From NCBI GenBank assembly GCA_028277965.1, contig JANQFF010000367.1, positions 1 to 63,489 on the forward strand: a DNA stretch of 63,489 bases. The letters run 5' to 3'. The stretch comes from Pseudomonadales bacterium. GTDB taxonomy: Bacteria > Pseudomonadota > Gammaproteobacteria > Pseudomonadales > Azotimanducaceae. Positions 30,561-40,700 of this stretch are shown piece by piece (the first letter of the stretch is position 1; each line of letters begins with the position of its first letter). A program made the translations under genes and the position numbers. The notes below the pieces were generated by a model. It was not told where the DNA came from, did not search any database, and worked only from the letters and a program-made list of their open reading frames with translations.

Positions 30561-32465
30561 ATGTATCACGCTAAACGTCCGGGCAGAGTGCTCCTGACTT
30601 TTCTGGCAACACTCACAACCCTGGCGATGGCGCCCCTGAGCATCGCAAGCGACGGCAGCGAAGAGTTCACGCGCCATTGCGCGAGTTGTCACGGCAGTGA
30701 GGGTGACGGCGACGGAGAGTGGTATCCGTCTTTGAGCAGGCTCGCAGCCGAAAGAGACCCGGAAGATATCGCCCGCACGATTCTGCTGGGTCGCTTCGGT
30801 CGGGGTGGCGAGGTTCAGGGGCATACCATTCCGATCATGCCCTCATGGAGTCGGCTGTCGAACGAAGAAGTAGCCGCTATCGTCAACTTCATCCAAACCC
30901 GGTGGGGAAACGCAACGACGGCTATTTCCGTCGAGACTGTCAGCCGTTTGCGAGGCCAGCCCATACGATCTACCGATCGTGCCGGGGTCACCCCACTATC
31001 CGGCCCCGAGGCAAAACAGGCGCAAACGCTGTATCTGGAACACTGCGTCGGCTGTCACGGGAGCGAGCGTACCGGTGCTTCCGGGCCTGCGTTGTCTCAT
31101 TGGGTCCTGCGTGATTTTGAGCAAACAGCCATTCGCTCGGCGCTTCACTATGGGTCTTCAGAAGGGATGCCGGCATGGGGTGTCGCCACGCGGCTCAGCG
31201 CCGATGAAATGGACCTTCTAAGCCGCTACCTCGCAGCCCCACAGCCAGCGCTACCCGAATTTGCGGAATGGGACGTCGTCACCAGCCAGGATGCGCGGAT
31301 CGCAGTCGCGGACCGGCCTGAACGTCCGGAGCGTCAGCGTGCGATTGATCACATGTTCGCAACCATGCTCCACGATATTGGAGCAGTGCTCATGATCGAC
31401 GGTGACATGAAAGAGATATTCGGCCAGGTGCGCACGGACTACGCCCCGCACGCGGCAGATCGAAGTGCAGATGGACGCTATCTCTACGTGGTCAGCCGAG
31501 GCGGTCGTTTGAGCCAGATTGATCTCTGGTTCGACCCGCCCAGGGTTGTGAACCAGGTTAGAGCAGGTTACGAGTCCCGTGGATTGTCTGTGCTGAGCGG
31601 TGCCGAGGAGCGGGTGGTTGTCAGTACCCTCGAACCAGGCAATCTGCAGCTCTTTACCAGGAATCTGACTTTGATCAAGAGCCTGTCGCTCCCGAATCCG
31701 GACCGTCTTCACCAGGTCGTCCAGGTAGGTGACAACACGGTTCTTGCAGTCGGCAAGGACTCGGGGTGCCTCTACTTTGCTGATCTGACCCAGGGTGCTG
31801 TCGAGTGCCTGTCCACCGAGCGATACCTCCGCAACGGTACGCTGATCCAGGATTCACGTTACTTCATTGTTCCTTCAGACGACGAAAAACTCGTTGTTGT
31901 CGATATCCAGGACCGTTCAGTGGTCGATGTGATACACATCGAGGGCATGCAGGGGGCCGGAACGGGTGCCCTTTACAAAGACCCTGAATATGGCCGCGTA
32001 TGGGTGGTCAGCGCCCTGGCATCTGACGAGGTCTACTTTGTCGGTGTAGACCCCGACAAGCGAAAGGACGTTGCCTGGAAAGTGGTCCGCAAGATGAAAA
32101 CAGGCGCAACCGGCTCGCTCTATGTCGCAAACCATCCTGATTCGCGGTATCTCTGGATCGATACTCCCCTGAGCCCCGATGCCGGTACAGCCAATTCAAT
32201 CACGCTGATCGACAAGAAAGATCCAACGGCAGAACCCCGCCAACTGAATATCGCAAACCTGGTCAAGCTTTCCCCAACCAGCAGAACGCTGCACCCCCAA
32301 TTCAACTTCTCTGGCACCGAGGTCTGGCTGACGGTCTGGAACAAACAGGACGAAACAGCTGCTATTGCCGTCCTCGACGAATCGTCGCAGGACCTGAAGC
32401 AGACGATCAAAGACTGGCGCCTGATAACGCCGACGAGATCGTTTAATTTAGGGCAATTGAAATAA
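30561..32465 (+). CDS. Exported di-haem cytochrome c with cytochrome d1-type propeller
   Basis: A 634-aa exported protein (signal peptide about 1-30). The start is ATG at 30561, two codons after a TTG. Two c-type haem sites, CASCH (40-44) and CVGCH (162-166), have methionine candidates M93 and M204. The C-terminal part (about 240-634) is the eight-bladed d1 domain of the NirS/NirN/NirF family, recognisable by GRYLYVVSRGGRLSQIDLW and the end DWRLITPTRSFN. H298 (APHAADRSADGRY) matches the proximal d1-haem histidine. The segments that hold the two distal catalytic histidines of NirS carry none here (R425 in LRNGT; QGAGTG at about 465-470). So true nitrite reduction is doubtful. Confidence 0.85.
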   Translation: MYHAKRPGRVLLTFLATLTTLAMAPLSIASDGSEEFTRHCASCHGSEGDGDGEWYPSLSRLAAERDPEDIARTILLGRFGRGGEVQGHTIPIMPSWSRLSNEEVAAIVNFIQTRWGNATTAISVETVSRLRGQPIRSTDRAGVTPLSGPEAKQAQTLYLEHCVGCHGSERTGASGPALSHWVLRDFEQTAIRSALHYGSSEGMPAWGVATRLSADEMDLLSRYLAAPQPALPEFAEWDVVTSQDARIAVADRPERPERQRAIDHMFATMLHDIGAVLMIDGDMKEIFGQVRTDYAPHAADRSADGRYLYVVSRGGRLSQIDLWFDPPRVVNQVRAGYESRGLSVLSGAEERVVVSTLEPGNLQLFTRNLTLIKSLSLPNPDRLHQVVQVGDNTVLAVGKDSGCLYFADLTQGAVECLSTERYLRNGTLIQDSRYFIVPSDDEKLVVVDIQDRSVVDVIHIEGMQGAGTGALYKDPEYGRVWVVSALASDEVYFVGVDPDKRKDVAWKVVRKMKTGATGSLYVANHPDSRYLWIDTPLSPDAGTANSITLIDKKDPTAEPRQLNIANLVKLSPTSRTLHPQFNFSGTEVWLTVWNKQDETAAIAVLDESSQDLKQTIKDWRLITPTRSFNLGQLK

Positions 32466-32470
32466 CGAAC

Positions 32471-32501
32471 CGCTCCTACAGAGGTAGCCTGTAGGAGCGG
32501 C
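32471..32501. repeat. REP-like inverted pair between convergent genes
   Basis: CCGCTCCTACA (32471-32481) and TGTAGGAGCGG (32491-32501) form an 11-bp inverted repeat around GAGGTAGCC, between the end of the d1-type cytochrome gene and the end of the cytochrome c'-like gene. Same repeat family as at 16608. Confidence 0.75.
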
Positions 32502-32517
32502 TTCAGCCTCGTGTTCT

Positions 32518-33060
32518 TTATTCTTCGAAATCCGCTTCCGTCGGTGACAACTCACCAAACTGGCCGCCGGTCGGGATATCCGGCTTAAACGCAATATGAC
32601 AAGCCTCGCAGATCTCGACAATATCATCACCAACGCCGCTGATCGCTTCGAGGTTCCTTGCCCGAACGGCGGTAACCGCATCACGGCCCACAGTACTCAA
32701 CCGTTCTGCCAGCGCGACCCAGGCTGGGTCATTGGCCCACTGATCATCCATGGGCCCCGTACCCGGAACCGTGAGGAGAGTACCCGCAAGAACGAGTTGC
32801 GTTGAACGCCGCTCCAGTTCGCGCCAGTCCGCGTCGGTTTCAGGCTCCCGCCAGGCAGCCACCCAGATCGGATCGGCAGCCTGGTTGACCATGGCGACCA
32901 TGACGTCGTTTAAACTGACCGGCAAACGGTTCTCTATCCGGGTTTGTATTTGAGGTGCCGGTTGCGCGACCGGTTCACTGCTTTCATTGGCTGGAGGTGC
33001 ACAGGCTGCCAGAAAACCGCCGGCCACCACCGTCGCCACACCACCTATCAGGTATTTCAT
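32518..33060 (-). CDS. Cytochrome c lipoprotein (class II/cytochrome c'-like)
   Basis: A 180-aa predicted lipoprotein with a lipobox (LAAC, C20), tethering it to a membrane on the periplasmic side. The single haem site CEACH (151-155) is near the C-terminus, as in class II cytochromes c, in a four-helix bundle (about 50-160). The C-terminal tail is acidic. Probably an electron carrier or NO-binding protein. It is the last gene of an operon with the hemerythrin and membrane protein, and faces the d1-type cytochrome gene. Confidence 0.85.
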   Translation of the reverse strand: MKYLIGGVATVVAGGFLAACAPPANESSEPVAQPAPQIQTRIENRLPVSLNDVMVAMVNQAADPIWVAAWREPETDADWRELERRSTQLVLAGTLLTVPGTGPMDDQWANDPAWVALAERLSTVGRDAVTAVRARNLEAISGVGDDIVEICEACHIAFKPDIPTGGQFGELSPTEADFEE

Positions 33061-33081
33061 TGTTACCTCTCCTCAACGTAT

Positions 33082-33648
33082 CTAACGTTCCACTATGGAT
33101 TCATACAATCGTTCAAATGCTTTTGTCTTTAAATCGAACATCGGATCCGGCGACTGCTCAAACTGCTCTGCAATTGCCTGCCACTCCGGTTGGGTGAGAA
33201 AGCGCTCCGCAAGTGGAAACAGTTGCTGTCTCTCCGTACGCATGTGGGTGCGCTGGAGCGCCACGTAATCCGTAAGATCTGCCACAAGGCGTTCCAGTGG
33301 TACCACAATGTCATTGAGCACATTGGCGACATCCCGCCGTGCTATGCGTGTTGCTTCAATGATATCTACATGCTGTTTGAGATTACCGAGCACCAGGGCT
33401 CTCTCCGCAGGGGTCAGACCTTTGTCGAGGACGTTGTCGAACATTCTGTCTTCCAACGGGTGGTGTACCGTATCTGCGTACGCCGCCAGGTATCCAAGCG
33501 CATCCTCGATCCGGCTCAGATCGTATTCGCCACCGTCTGAAAGTTTCCGGATCTCATCCTCAAGGGCATCCATCACCCAGGACATGCGGTGGTGATCGAG
33601 CTCCAATCGCACGAGCACAGCCGGTTTGTCGTCAGTCTCGACCGCCAC
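33082..33648 (-). CDS. Hemerythrin (HHE) domain protein
   Basis: A 188-aa helical protein with the non-haem di-iron histidine pattern ELDHHRMS, then DTVHHPLEDRMFDNVL, a QHVDII helix and QRTHMRTERQQLFPLAE. Such proteins bind oxygen or NO, or repair iron centres. The start is GTG at 33648, eight bases after the stop of the upstream membrane-protein gene; a longer in-frame ATG at 33717 would overlap that gene by 62 bases and is less likely. It is the middle gene of a three-gene operon. Confidence 0.82.
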   Translation of the reverse strand: MAVETDDKPAVLVRLELDHHRMSWVMDALEDEIRKLSDGGEYDLSRIEDALGYLAAYADTVHHPLEDRMFDNVLDKGLTPAERALVLGNLKQHVDIIEATRIARRDVANVLNDIVVPLERLVADLTDYVALQRTHMRTERQQLFPLAERFLTQPEWQAIAEQFEQSPDPMFDLKTKAFERLYESIVER

Positions 33649-33655
33649 TGGTGCG

Positions 33656-34099
33656 CTAATGTCCTGCCTGGAGGGTCTGCACCCCTTCGCCGCCATAGCG
33701 TGTTGCCAGGTACCCAATCAGCCCACCTACAAAGGCACCTTCCAGCACAAACCAGAACGGGGAAGCCGAAACATTCAACGCTGACATCAGATAACCTGCT
33801 GCCGCGTCATATGTGAAAAACACGAGTACCAGGTTCATCCATGCGCCCACCAGGGGTGCTCTGATCCACCACGGCATGGGCAATTCGAGCACCGGGTGGT
33901 AGTTCATGACGCCAAATACACCGATAAAAGCGCCCATTGTCGGATACCACAGCAGCATCCCTATCCTGAACATGAGACTGACATCCGGTACGAGCAGGGG
34001 CGATACGAGACACGCCAATAGCCCGAACACGAGACCAATAGCTTTCCCTATGGCAATCCGGGCCACAATCGAAGGGGCCTGCATTTCGTCAAATCTCAT
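33656..34099 (-). CDS. Small multi-pass membrane protein
   Basis: A 147-aa protein with three or four spans (about 15-35, 45-65, 75-100 and 120-140). The start is ATG 34099, preceded by GAGGAGGCACAG. The family is not recognised. It is the first gene of the operon with the hemerythrin and the cytochrome c lipoprotein, so a membrane role related to respiration or NO is possible but unproven. Confidence 0.78.
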   Translation of the reverse strand: MRFDEMQAPSIVARIAIGKAIGLVFGLLACLVSPLLVPDVSLMFRIGMLLWYPTMGAFIGVFGVMNYHPVLELPMPWWIRAPLVGAWMNLVLVFFTYDAAAGYLMSALNVSASPFWFVLEGAFVGGLIGYLATRYGGEGVQTLQAGH

Positions 34100-34175
34100 C
34101 TGTGCCTCCTCGACACCGATAGAGATTTGAGTCAATCACATGGGTTTATGTCCCGATATCCGCAGAACCCGAAAG

Positions 34176-37100
34176 CTAGTCGATGCGCATCCTGAAGGTG
34201 ATCTCAAAAGACGGGTTTCCAGAACCTGATGCTGCAAAGGCGCCTTTTGGATTGAATTCAATAAAGTTGACGCGCGGCACAGTCGCATCGAAGCCATCAC
34301 CATCGACGGCCGGTGTGATGAATGTCGAGCCGCCATCATTCGAAAACCTGACGTCATCCCCGGTGTCTGAAAGGCCTGCGAAGCTGAAACTCAGGCCACT
34401 CGAATTGTCAGTGAACGTGAAAGGATCAACCGGTGTGCCGAAGTAGACGCGCATCTCACCTGGCAGGGTGTCTTCGACGAATACAGAATCGACGTCCAGC
34501 GCCGTCAATCCGGTATTCGTGGCGCGAATTGTGTACTCCACCACCGCTAGAGGTATGGCTTTGGGGTAGACGCTTATTGTCACCGGGTCGGAGATGACTT
34601 CCACCTCTTTTTCAATTTCGATACTCGGAGAGGAGACCTCGAAAGAACCTGTGTGCGTATGTGTCACCGTTCCTTCTGTTCCCTCAACACCAGTCACTTC
34701 CGCAGACCAGAACCCGACTGGTCCGGTACCTGGGACGGCATATGAGATTTCATACGTCGCGGTGTTGGCACCACTGTCCTGCACCTGGGTCATGCTGCCG
34801 GTTACAACGGGGATAGAAGATGGATCGAGGACTCGGTAGCTGACCGCACTGATGTCGAATGTACCGAAAGGGTCGGAGACGACAGACCTGACATACACTG
34901 TAGCTCCTGGCGGGAAAGCAGTCTGCAGGGACCCTCCCGGGTAGGCAGCGTCGTAGAAGCCAATGCTGTCGACGTTGATCACCGTGGTTGCAGGCAGAAC
35001 GGCGTAAGACGGTGTGCTGTTAGTTGTGTTGTAGGGATAAACAAAGACAGCCCTGCCAAAGAATCCTGTGTTGGGTTCGTTGTCGACCGTCAACTCCAGT
35101 GTCGCTCCGGTCGGTATCGTAAATGGTGCCGCGCCTGTCGCATTGCAATTGGCGTCGGTGCGAGGGACATCAAACTGAAATTGCCGGGTGATGGAATTGC
35201 TCAGGCCCCCAGCGCCGAATGCAGAGAGCGTCCGGTCGACACAACCGATAAGCGTTGTCGACCCACCCTGAACATAGCTCAGTGATACACGGATATCCCT
35301 GTTGTTGGTGTTACCGTTGCGCCGCATCTGGAGAAACACCGTCATCGTGGACCCATCCAGCGTGAGAGCATCCTGAAGTACCGGCGTCAGCTGCCAGTCC
35401 CGGTTGTTGTCCTGGCGGCGTATACGCACACGTGTCGGTGACGACGCTGCTGTCAGGGGATTTCTGGAAAGAATCATCGGGAGCACGGGGTTATTCTGGG
35501 TCCCACCAATATCCCCCATGTAGACATTCTTGTTACCAGTTGCCGGGATGCTGCCGCCGCTGACGGTCAAGTCCGGCGCATCCACTGTGACAGGCGCTCC
35601 CGGATCGCCAGGGTTGGTGATGTCCGCAGAATTCGATACAACCTCACCAGCAAGCGCACTGCCCGCGATTTCTGCTTCAAATTCAATTATGACTGAACTG
35701 CTCGCTGCCAGATCGAGGTCATCAATCTGAACAACTCCGGCAGTGGAGTTGTCGGTACCGCCTCCGTCATCAGTAACGTTGAGATTGGTCAGGAGCGTAT
35801 CGAGGGTGTCGGTAACAGTAACCCCGTCAACGGGAGCCCCGGCTGATTCGGTGATCGTAACGCGATAGCGCACAGTGTCTCCGGGGTCGAGCGGAGCCCC
35901 GTTCAGGTCAGACACTGTTTTAGTCGACGTGGAAAGATCCGGCACCAGGACATCGGCATTGTCTGATGCGCTGTTATTGACGCTAAAAGGATCGAAAGTC
36001 GCACTTGTTACTGTCGCGGTATTCGAAATGATGGATCCAGCGCCGGGATCGACATCGACCTCGATGTTAACGGCTGCGAGGGAACTGCCGCTTGCCAACG
36101 GTCCAGGGTGCTGACAGGTCACATCCTGCAGCACTGCGCTGCAAACCCAGTTCCCGTCGGTACTGTTGTACCCTGCGTAAGTTACGCCACCGGGTAAGGT
36201 GTCCGTGACGACGATCGTGTTGACCTCAGCACTAGGTCCAAGATTATCGACATCCACTACAAAATCGTTGACGACCCCCGTGCTGAAATCTCCACTGTGC
36301 GACATCGCTATCGCAAGATCCGCAACCGGAGTGTTTGTTACCGAGATGATCTCCGCGCTCAGCAGTACAAAGTCTGCCCCCGATCGGTAGTAAGTGGTTG
36401 CCGAAGAATCTCCTGCTCTCAGGTAGGGTGAGAGGTCGTAAACATCAAGATCAACACCGTAGTCAGACGTGGACAACGTGGCATTTACCGTCGAGTTGAA
36501 CTGGTTGTTTGCAGGATTGAGAGTATCGGTCAATGCTGCCGACGCGACGGATTCTCCATCGAAGACAAGGTTCTCGGTATAACCGTTCATAGTCCCCGAG
36601 TTCTCCACATCCCCCTCCCAGCTCAATATGGCAATTTTGCCGTCTATGGGAGACGCTGGAACAACAAAGTTGCCTGGATTGAGTTGGATTTCGCTGCCGC
36701 GGAAGTACTGAAACCCGTCGAACAGGTTGATCACCCGCAATGGCTGCGGATCGTGATCGTACACGACAATCAACCCCCAGCCGGCGACCACGGCCTGAAG
36801 GCTGCAATAGTTCGCTCCTCCACCCTGGTTCGTATTGGTGACCGTGAGACCGGAAAACGTATAACTCCCGTTACCAGTCACCTGTCCTGTCACATCAGCA
36901 AATCCTGAAAAAAAGTCGATGTCGATGCCACCGGCCGTGTAGTTTTCAGTGAAGCTCCGCGCAGCCGGGATGCCGGATCCCTGGAAGGTGACATCGAGAT
37001 CCGGTGAGGACCCCGATCCGGCCCAATAGAGAAACGCCTGGCGAATCCTTGCCCCACCCGGTATGCCCGAGAGTGTTGCGGTGTCGGATGAATTGACACT

Positions 37101-37280
37101 GCAGGCGTTGACCCCGTTTGATGAGGATCGCAACGAACCACCTGTGACAGCAAAGTCGATGTTACCCGCGAAGGTATAACGCGGCGCAGTGTTGACCGGA
37201 TCGGCAAGCACGACGGACGTACCCAGCAGCCCGGCGGCACAGATCAATATCAGCCTGCAGATGTTGGCCAGATTCACCAA
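34176..37280 (-). CDS. Large exported DUF11-repeat protein
   Basis: A 1034-aa exported protein (signal peptide about 1-26, ending VLA). An N-terminal DUF3344-like region (about 30-310, with AFLYWAGSGSSPDLDVTF and WGLIVVYDHDPQPL) is followed by at least two DUF11-type repeats, recognisable by TDTLPGGVTYAGY and EDTLPGEMRVYFG, and by IEFEAEIAG ... NSADITNPG. The C-terminus ends FEITFRMRID, with no sortase or PEP-CTERM signal. It is probably a surface or secreted structural protein. It lies 63 bases downstream of pilE on the same strand, so it may be part of the pilus operon. Confidence 0.82.
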   Translation of the reverse strand: MVNLANICRLILICAAGLLGTSVVLADPVNTAPRYTFAGNIDFAVTGGSLRSSSNGVNACSVNSSDTATLSGIPGGARIRQAFLYWAGSGSSPDLDVTFQGSGIPAARSFTENYTAGGIDIDFFSGFADVTGQVTGNGSYTFSGLTVTNTNQGGGANYCSLQAVVAGWGLIVVYDHDPQPLRVINLFDGFQYFRGSEIQLNPGNFVVPASPIDGKIAILSWEGDVENSGTMNGYTENLVFDGESVASAALTDTLNPANNQFNSTVNATLSTSDYGVDLDVYDLSPYLRAGDSSATTYYRSGADFVLLSAEIISVTNTPVADLAIAMSHSGDFSTGVVNDFVVDVDNLGPSAEVNTIVVTDTLPGGVTYAGYNSTDGNWVCSAVLQDVTCQHPGPLASGSSLAAVNIEVDVDPGAGSIISNTATVTSATFDPFSVNNSASDNADVLVPDLSTSTKTVSDLNGAPLDPGDTVRYRVTITESAGAPVDGVTVTDTLDTLLTNLNVTDDGGGTDNSTAGVVQIDDLDLAASSSVIIEFEAEIAGSALAGEVVSNSADITNPGDPGAPVTVDAPDLTVSGGSIPATGNKNVYMGDIGGTQNNPVLPMILSRNPLTAASSPTRVRIRRQDNNRDWQLTPVLQDALTLDGSTMTVFLQMRRNGNTNNRDIRVSLSYVQGGSTTLIGCVDRTLSAFGAGGLSNSITRQFQFDVPRTDANCNATGAAPFTIPTGATLELTVDNEPNTGFFGRAVFVYPYNTTNSTPSYAVLPATTVINVDSIGFYDAAYPGGSLQTAFPPGATVYVRSVVSDPFGTFDISAVSYRVLDPSSIPVVTGSMTQVQDSGANTATYEISYAVPGTGPVGFWSAEVTGVEGTEGTVTHTHTGSFEVSSPSIEIEKEVEVISDPVTISVYPKAIPLAVVEYTIRATNTGLTALDVDSVFVEDTLPGEMRVYFGTPVDPFTFTDNSSGLSFSFAGLSDTGDDVRFSNDGGSTFITPAVDGDGFDATVPRVNFIEFNPKGAFAASGSGNPSFEITFRMRID

Positions 37281-37343
37281 GTTTCGCCCGTCCTTTTGCG
37301 AATCAAACAGCCCGCTTGTTCCTTATGCGGTTACCAGTGGCGG

Positions 37344-37748
37344 TTACCAGTTGCCGGTGCGGGTACCCCGGCTGTTAATTGTCAGGTTTCCGTCACCAGC
37401 CTGGACACCCTGCGGTACCGCGGTGATCAGCACACAATCTGTGATCGGATCAGCGCCACAGGCACCGGCGCTGACTTCGTAATGACCTTCCTGCGATTCC
37501 ACATCGTCGATAGACGCATATCCAAGATCCGTAAGGTCGTTGGTATACGTAAGCTCTTCAACGTAAAAACGTTCCTGCGCCTGCATGATTTCGTTCACGA
37601 GTGAGAAGGCATCAGCACGGTTGGCGCGAACCACGTAGTCCTGATAGGAGGGATACGATATGGCCGCGAGTATCGCCACCACGACAAGCGTGACCAGCAT
37701 CTCAACGAACGTAAATCCGCCCGATCTTTTATGCATACTTGTCATCAT
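37344..37748 (-). CDS. pilE: Type IV minor pilin PilE-like
   Basis: A 134-aa prepilin. The start is set at ATG 37748 (ATGATGA overlaps the pilY1 stop); 37736 (MHKRSGG) is also possible. The leader MHKRSGG is cleaved before F, giving FTFVEMLVTLVVVAILAAISYPSYQDYVVRANR, with E at position 5 of the mature protein, typical of PilD-processed pilins. The C-terminal part has paired cysteines (GACGADPITDCVLI). It is the terminal gene of the minor-pilin operon proper. Confidence 0.9.
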   Translation of the reverse strand: MMTSMHKRSGGFTFVEMLVTLVVVAILAAISYPSYQDYVVRANRADAFSLVNEIMQAQERFYVEELTYTNDLTDLGYASIDDVESQEGHYEVSAGACGADPITDCVLITAVPQGVQAGDGNLTINSRGTRTGNW

Positions 37749-40700
37749 CCTTCGTTCTCCCGCCAGAATGTTCTTGATAAAGGTCCGTCGGTCGGAAGGA
37801 GATCGCCAAAACACTCCGTTCCAACACAGACGATGGGTTTGGTCTTACGATGCGTAACCTCGTTACCCTCCGGATCCATGAACGTCTCCGATGCATCGGT
37901 AAAGATGATGGATGGCTGAGGTGGTATCCCTGAGTGTTTCAGTTCGACGTATTCAGATATCACGCCCAGGTCGTCTGTCACCACGCCGCCGCCAGTCAGC
38001 GCATCGATCGCATAGATACGCCCACCACCAATGTCGGCACCGCAGACTATAGTCGAGCCAGGCGTTACCGGTATGTACGTGGTGAAGACAAGGGCACCGC
38101 CAAACGTAGTTGTTGGAGACAGACCTTTTTCGTCAGCGCCCTGGAACGTCTTGTACCAGCCATGTGGCGCATTGGTACTCTTGTCGGCCAGAGCAGAGGT
38201 CGCATCGAAAAGATCTGACTCGTCCAGCGGATCACTGTCGCTGTCGTCGAAGATCGTGTAGTCCACAACGCCGTATTCGTCTTTCGGCGCTTCGAACGGG
38301 TGGTGGTCGAATATCGTGTACACCCTGTCCGTCACTGTCGTGTCTTTGGGGTGCGACCGGTATCCTGAAGTCAGGCTGACGGTCAGGAACGACTTTCCTC
38401 CTCTCGGCGCGAAGTAGGCGACATCCGGTGCGTAGTAGAACCGGCGGAGGTTGGCCGTGTCGTTGCTCGTGTCGGTGTCGTGGTCACCCAGGGTGGCAAC
38501 GATGCCTCCCGTTGCAAATTCCGCGGCGGTTTCGGGTCTGTCAGCCACATCAAAGCGCCAGACGTGGCCCATGATGTCAACGCCGTACATGAGATCGATA
38601 TAACCGTCGCCATCAATGTCACCCAGCGTGATGCCATCAACAATACTGTTTTCCATATCGCTGAGCTCGAGGTCGTGTATCGAGGTCGGTGTCACCGGTC
38701 GGCCTGCCGACCACAGAAGTTCGCCGGTTACCGCGTCGACTATAAAGACAGCAGCTCCACCGTCTCCGGTCGTCTCTGCTGTCGCGGTGTCGTGCACATT
38801 GTCGAAGCCACCGGTAAAGACGAGTACGTTCCGGTCAGTGCAGTTTCCGGTACCTGCCGAGCAATCCCATCTGATTTTGGCCAGCTTCGGTTCGGACCAC
38901 GTCTGACCAAGATCAAGGAAATCTCCAGCGCCACCATCGATCTGCCACATGAGGCGGGGTGCACTACGATTGGTTACATCGAGCGCATAGTAGCTTGCGC
39001 CACCACGACGCATCCCTACGTAAACGTAAACGTGATCGCCTTCTGCTGCTTCCACCGTAACGTCGGCGTCATCCAGGTTTTCTTCCCGCCATATCACGAT
39101 GTGACCGTCGAGACCGTACGTCTTGTCGCTGTTGGTTGCGCTGTTCTGGAAATACAGAATTCCCCTATCCAGCGCCTCCCGTGGAACAAAAGCAAACTGC
39201 TCCTGACCGTTCGATGAGCTGATTGCGTGTAAATAGCCCATGTTGTTAGCGGCAAATATGGTGTCGTCCGGGTTTTCTTCGGTCCCACCATAAGTCACTA
39301 CAACCGGCCGGCTGTGCAGCGGGTCAGCCACAAATTTGTGGATGTCGCTCAAAGGCGCAACGTCCTCGACGTCTTCACCGCGCATCCAGTCAATGAGTTC
39401 CTCACGCTCCTCAGCAGGTGCGCTGAGAGACAGACCCAGCAACTCATTCGTGAGCGCAGTATTGCTCACCGTCAACAGGTTCGCCGGATCGGTCAGAAGG
39501 GCGTTGTTCGGCGGTGTTGAGGGCGTATAGGTGTATATGTTGCGCGTGCTCGTCAGCTGCTCAGAGAAGCCACCAGCCTCAACTGCATGACCATCTGTAT
39601 CCGACGACCAGTAACTTTGCGCGTTGTCTTTGAAGAACCCGGTGAGTTCGTCAATAGCGTCGTTGCTGTTAGCGTCCAGCACCACGGCCTCGTTGGTCAC
39701 CCGATAGCGTTTGATGTTCCCGGACCACCTCGGACGTGAAACCGGCTTGAATATCGCGTAGTACAGGTCGCTGCGATGCTGCAGGTTGTTATAAGCGTTC
39801 ACGGTTACAGCCGGTGCGGAAAAGACGCTTTCTGTCGACAGAATACTCAGGATGATCGAGTTGAAGGCAGTCTTGAGTTCTGTCGCGTCACTTGCGTTGT
39901 AGACCTTGCCGCCCCCCTTCTGGGCTGCAACAGCGAGGAGATCGAGATTGATATCGAACCCGATCGTATGGAGTGTAATGTCTTGAGAGTCGGTCAGGCT
40001 CGAGTGGTCGGTGATTTTCATCCACTCTGCCATTTCGTCGAAACATGTCTGTGACGCCAGCGTTGCTCCTTCCGTATGGGAGCATGTTTTGCCCGTCAAA
40101 GTCTGTATCTGCGAGTCGCGTCCACTGTCGCTGTAGGGCTCACCATCAGTCAGATAAACCAGGTGGTTCTTCTGACAGGAGTGCGTCATCGGCGAGTTGT
40201 AGTTCGAACCTGTCTTGGCTGCCGCGACACTGGCTGAACCATAGTCGACGCTATCGCCCCGGTAATACCGGGCTGCTTCCCATAGCGTTTCAGTCAACGG
40301 GGTACCGCCGCTCGCCGGTAGCAGATCGATAGCCGCCTTGATCGCTGTTTTGTTGGCTGGGGGGGTTATGTCCTCGAAGTGACTGATTGCGTACCCGCCG
40401 TTACTGTTGCCGTCAAACCGCATCAGGCCAAAGTTGAGACCGTCGAAGTCATCCACCAGGTCTTTAGCGGCTTCTTTCATGATGTCCGTCTTACGCCGGG
40501 TCTGACTGGTATCCGGGTCCTGAAGGTAATCGTGATAGTGTGCGCTGACCGCAATCAGGCGGTGATAGCTGCCCCAGTTGATCTCGTGGCTGCTGTTGCT
40601 GTTGTAAGGGCCATGGCTGCCGTTGGCAGCATACGTGTTCGGATCTGATGCATTCGATCCGTGCACACCACTGTCCGCTTCACATTCCACAGGCCGCGAA

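Noticed and set aside
33649-33717. Longer start for the hemerythrin gene at ATG 33717
   Set aside because: It would overlap the upstream gene by 62 bases and lacks a ribosome-binding site; the GTG at 33648 suits the family's length.
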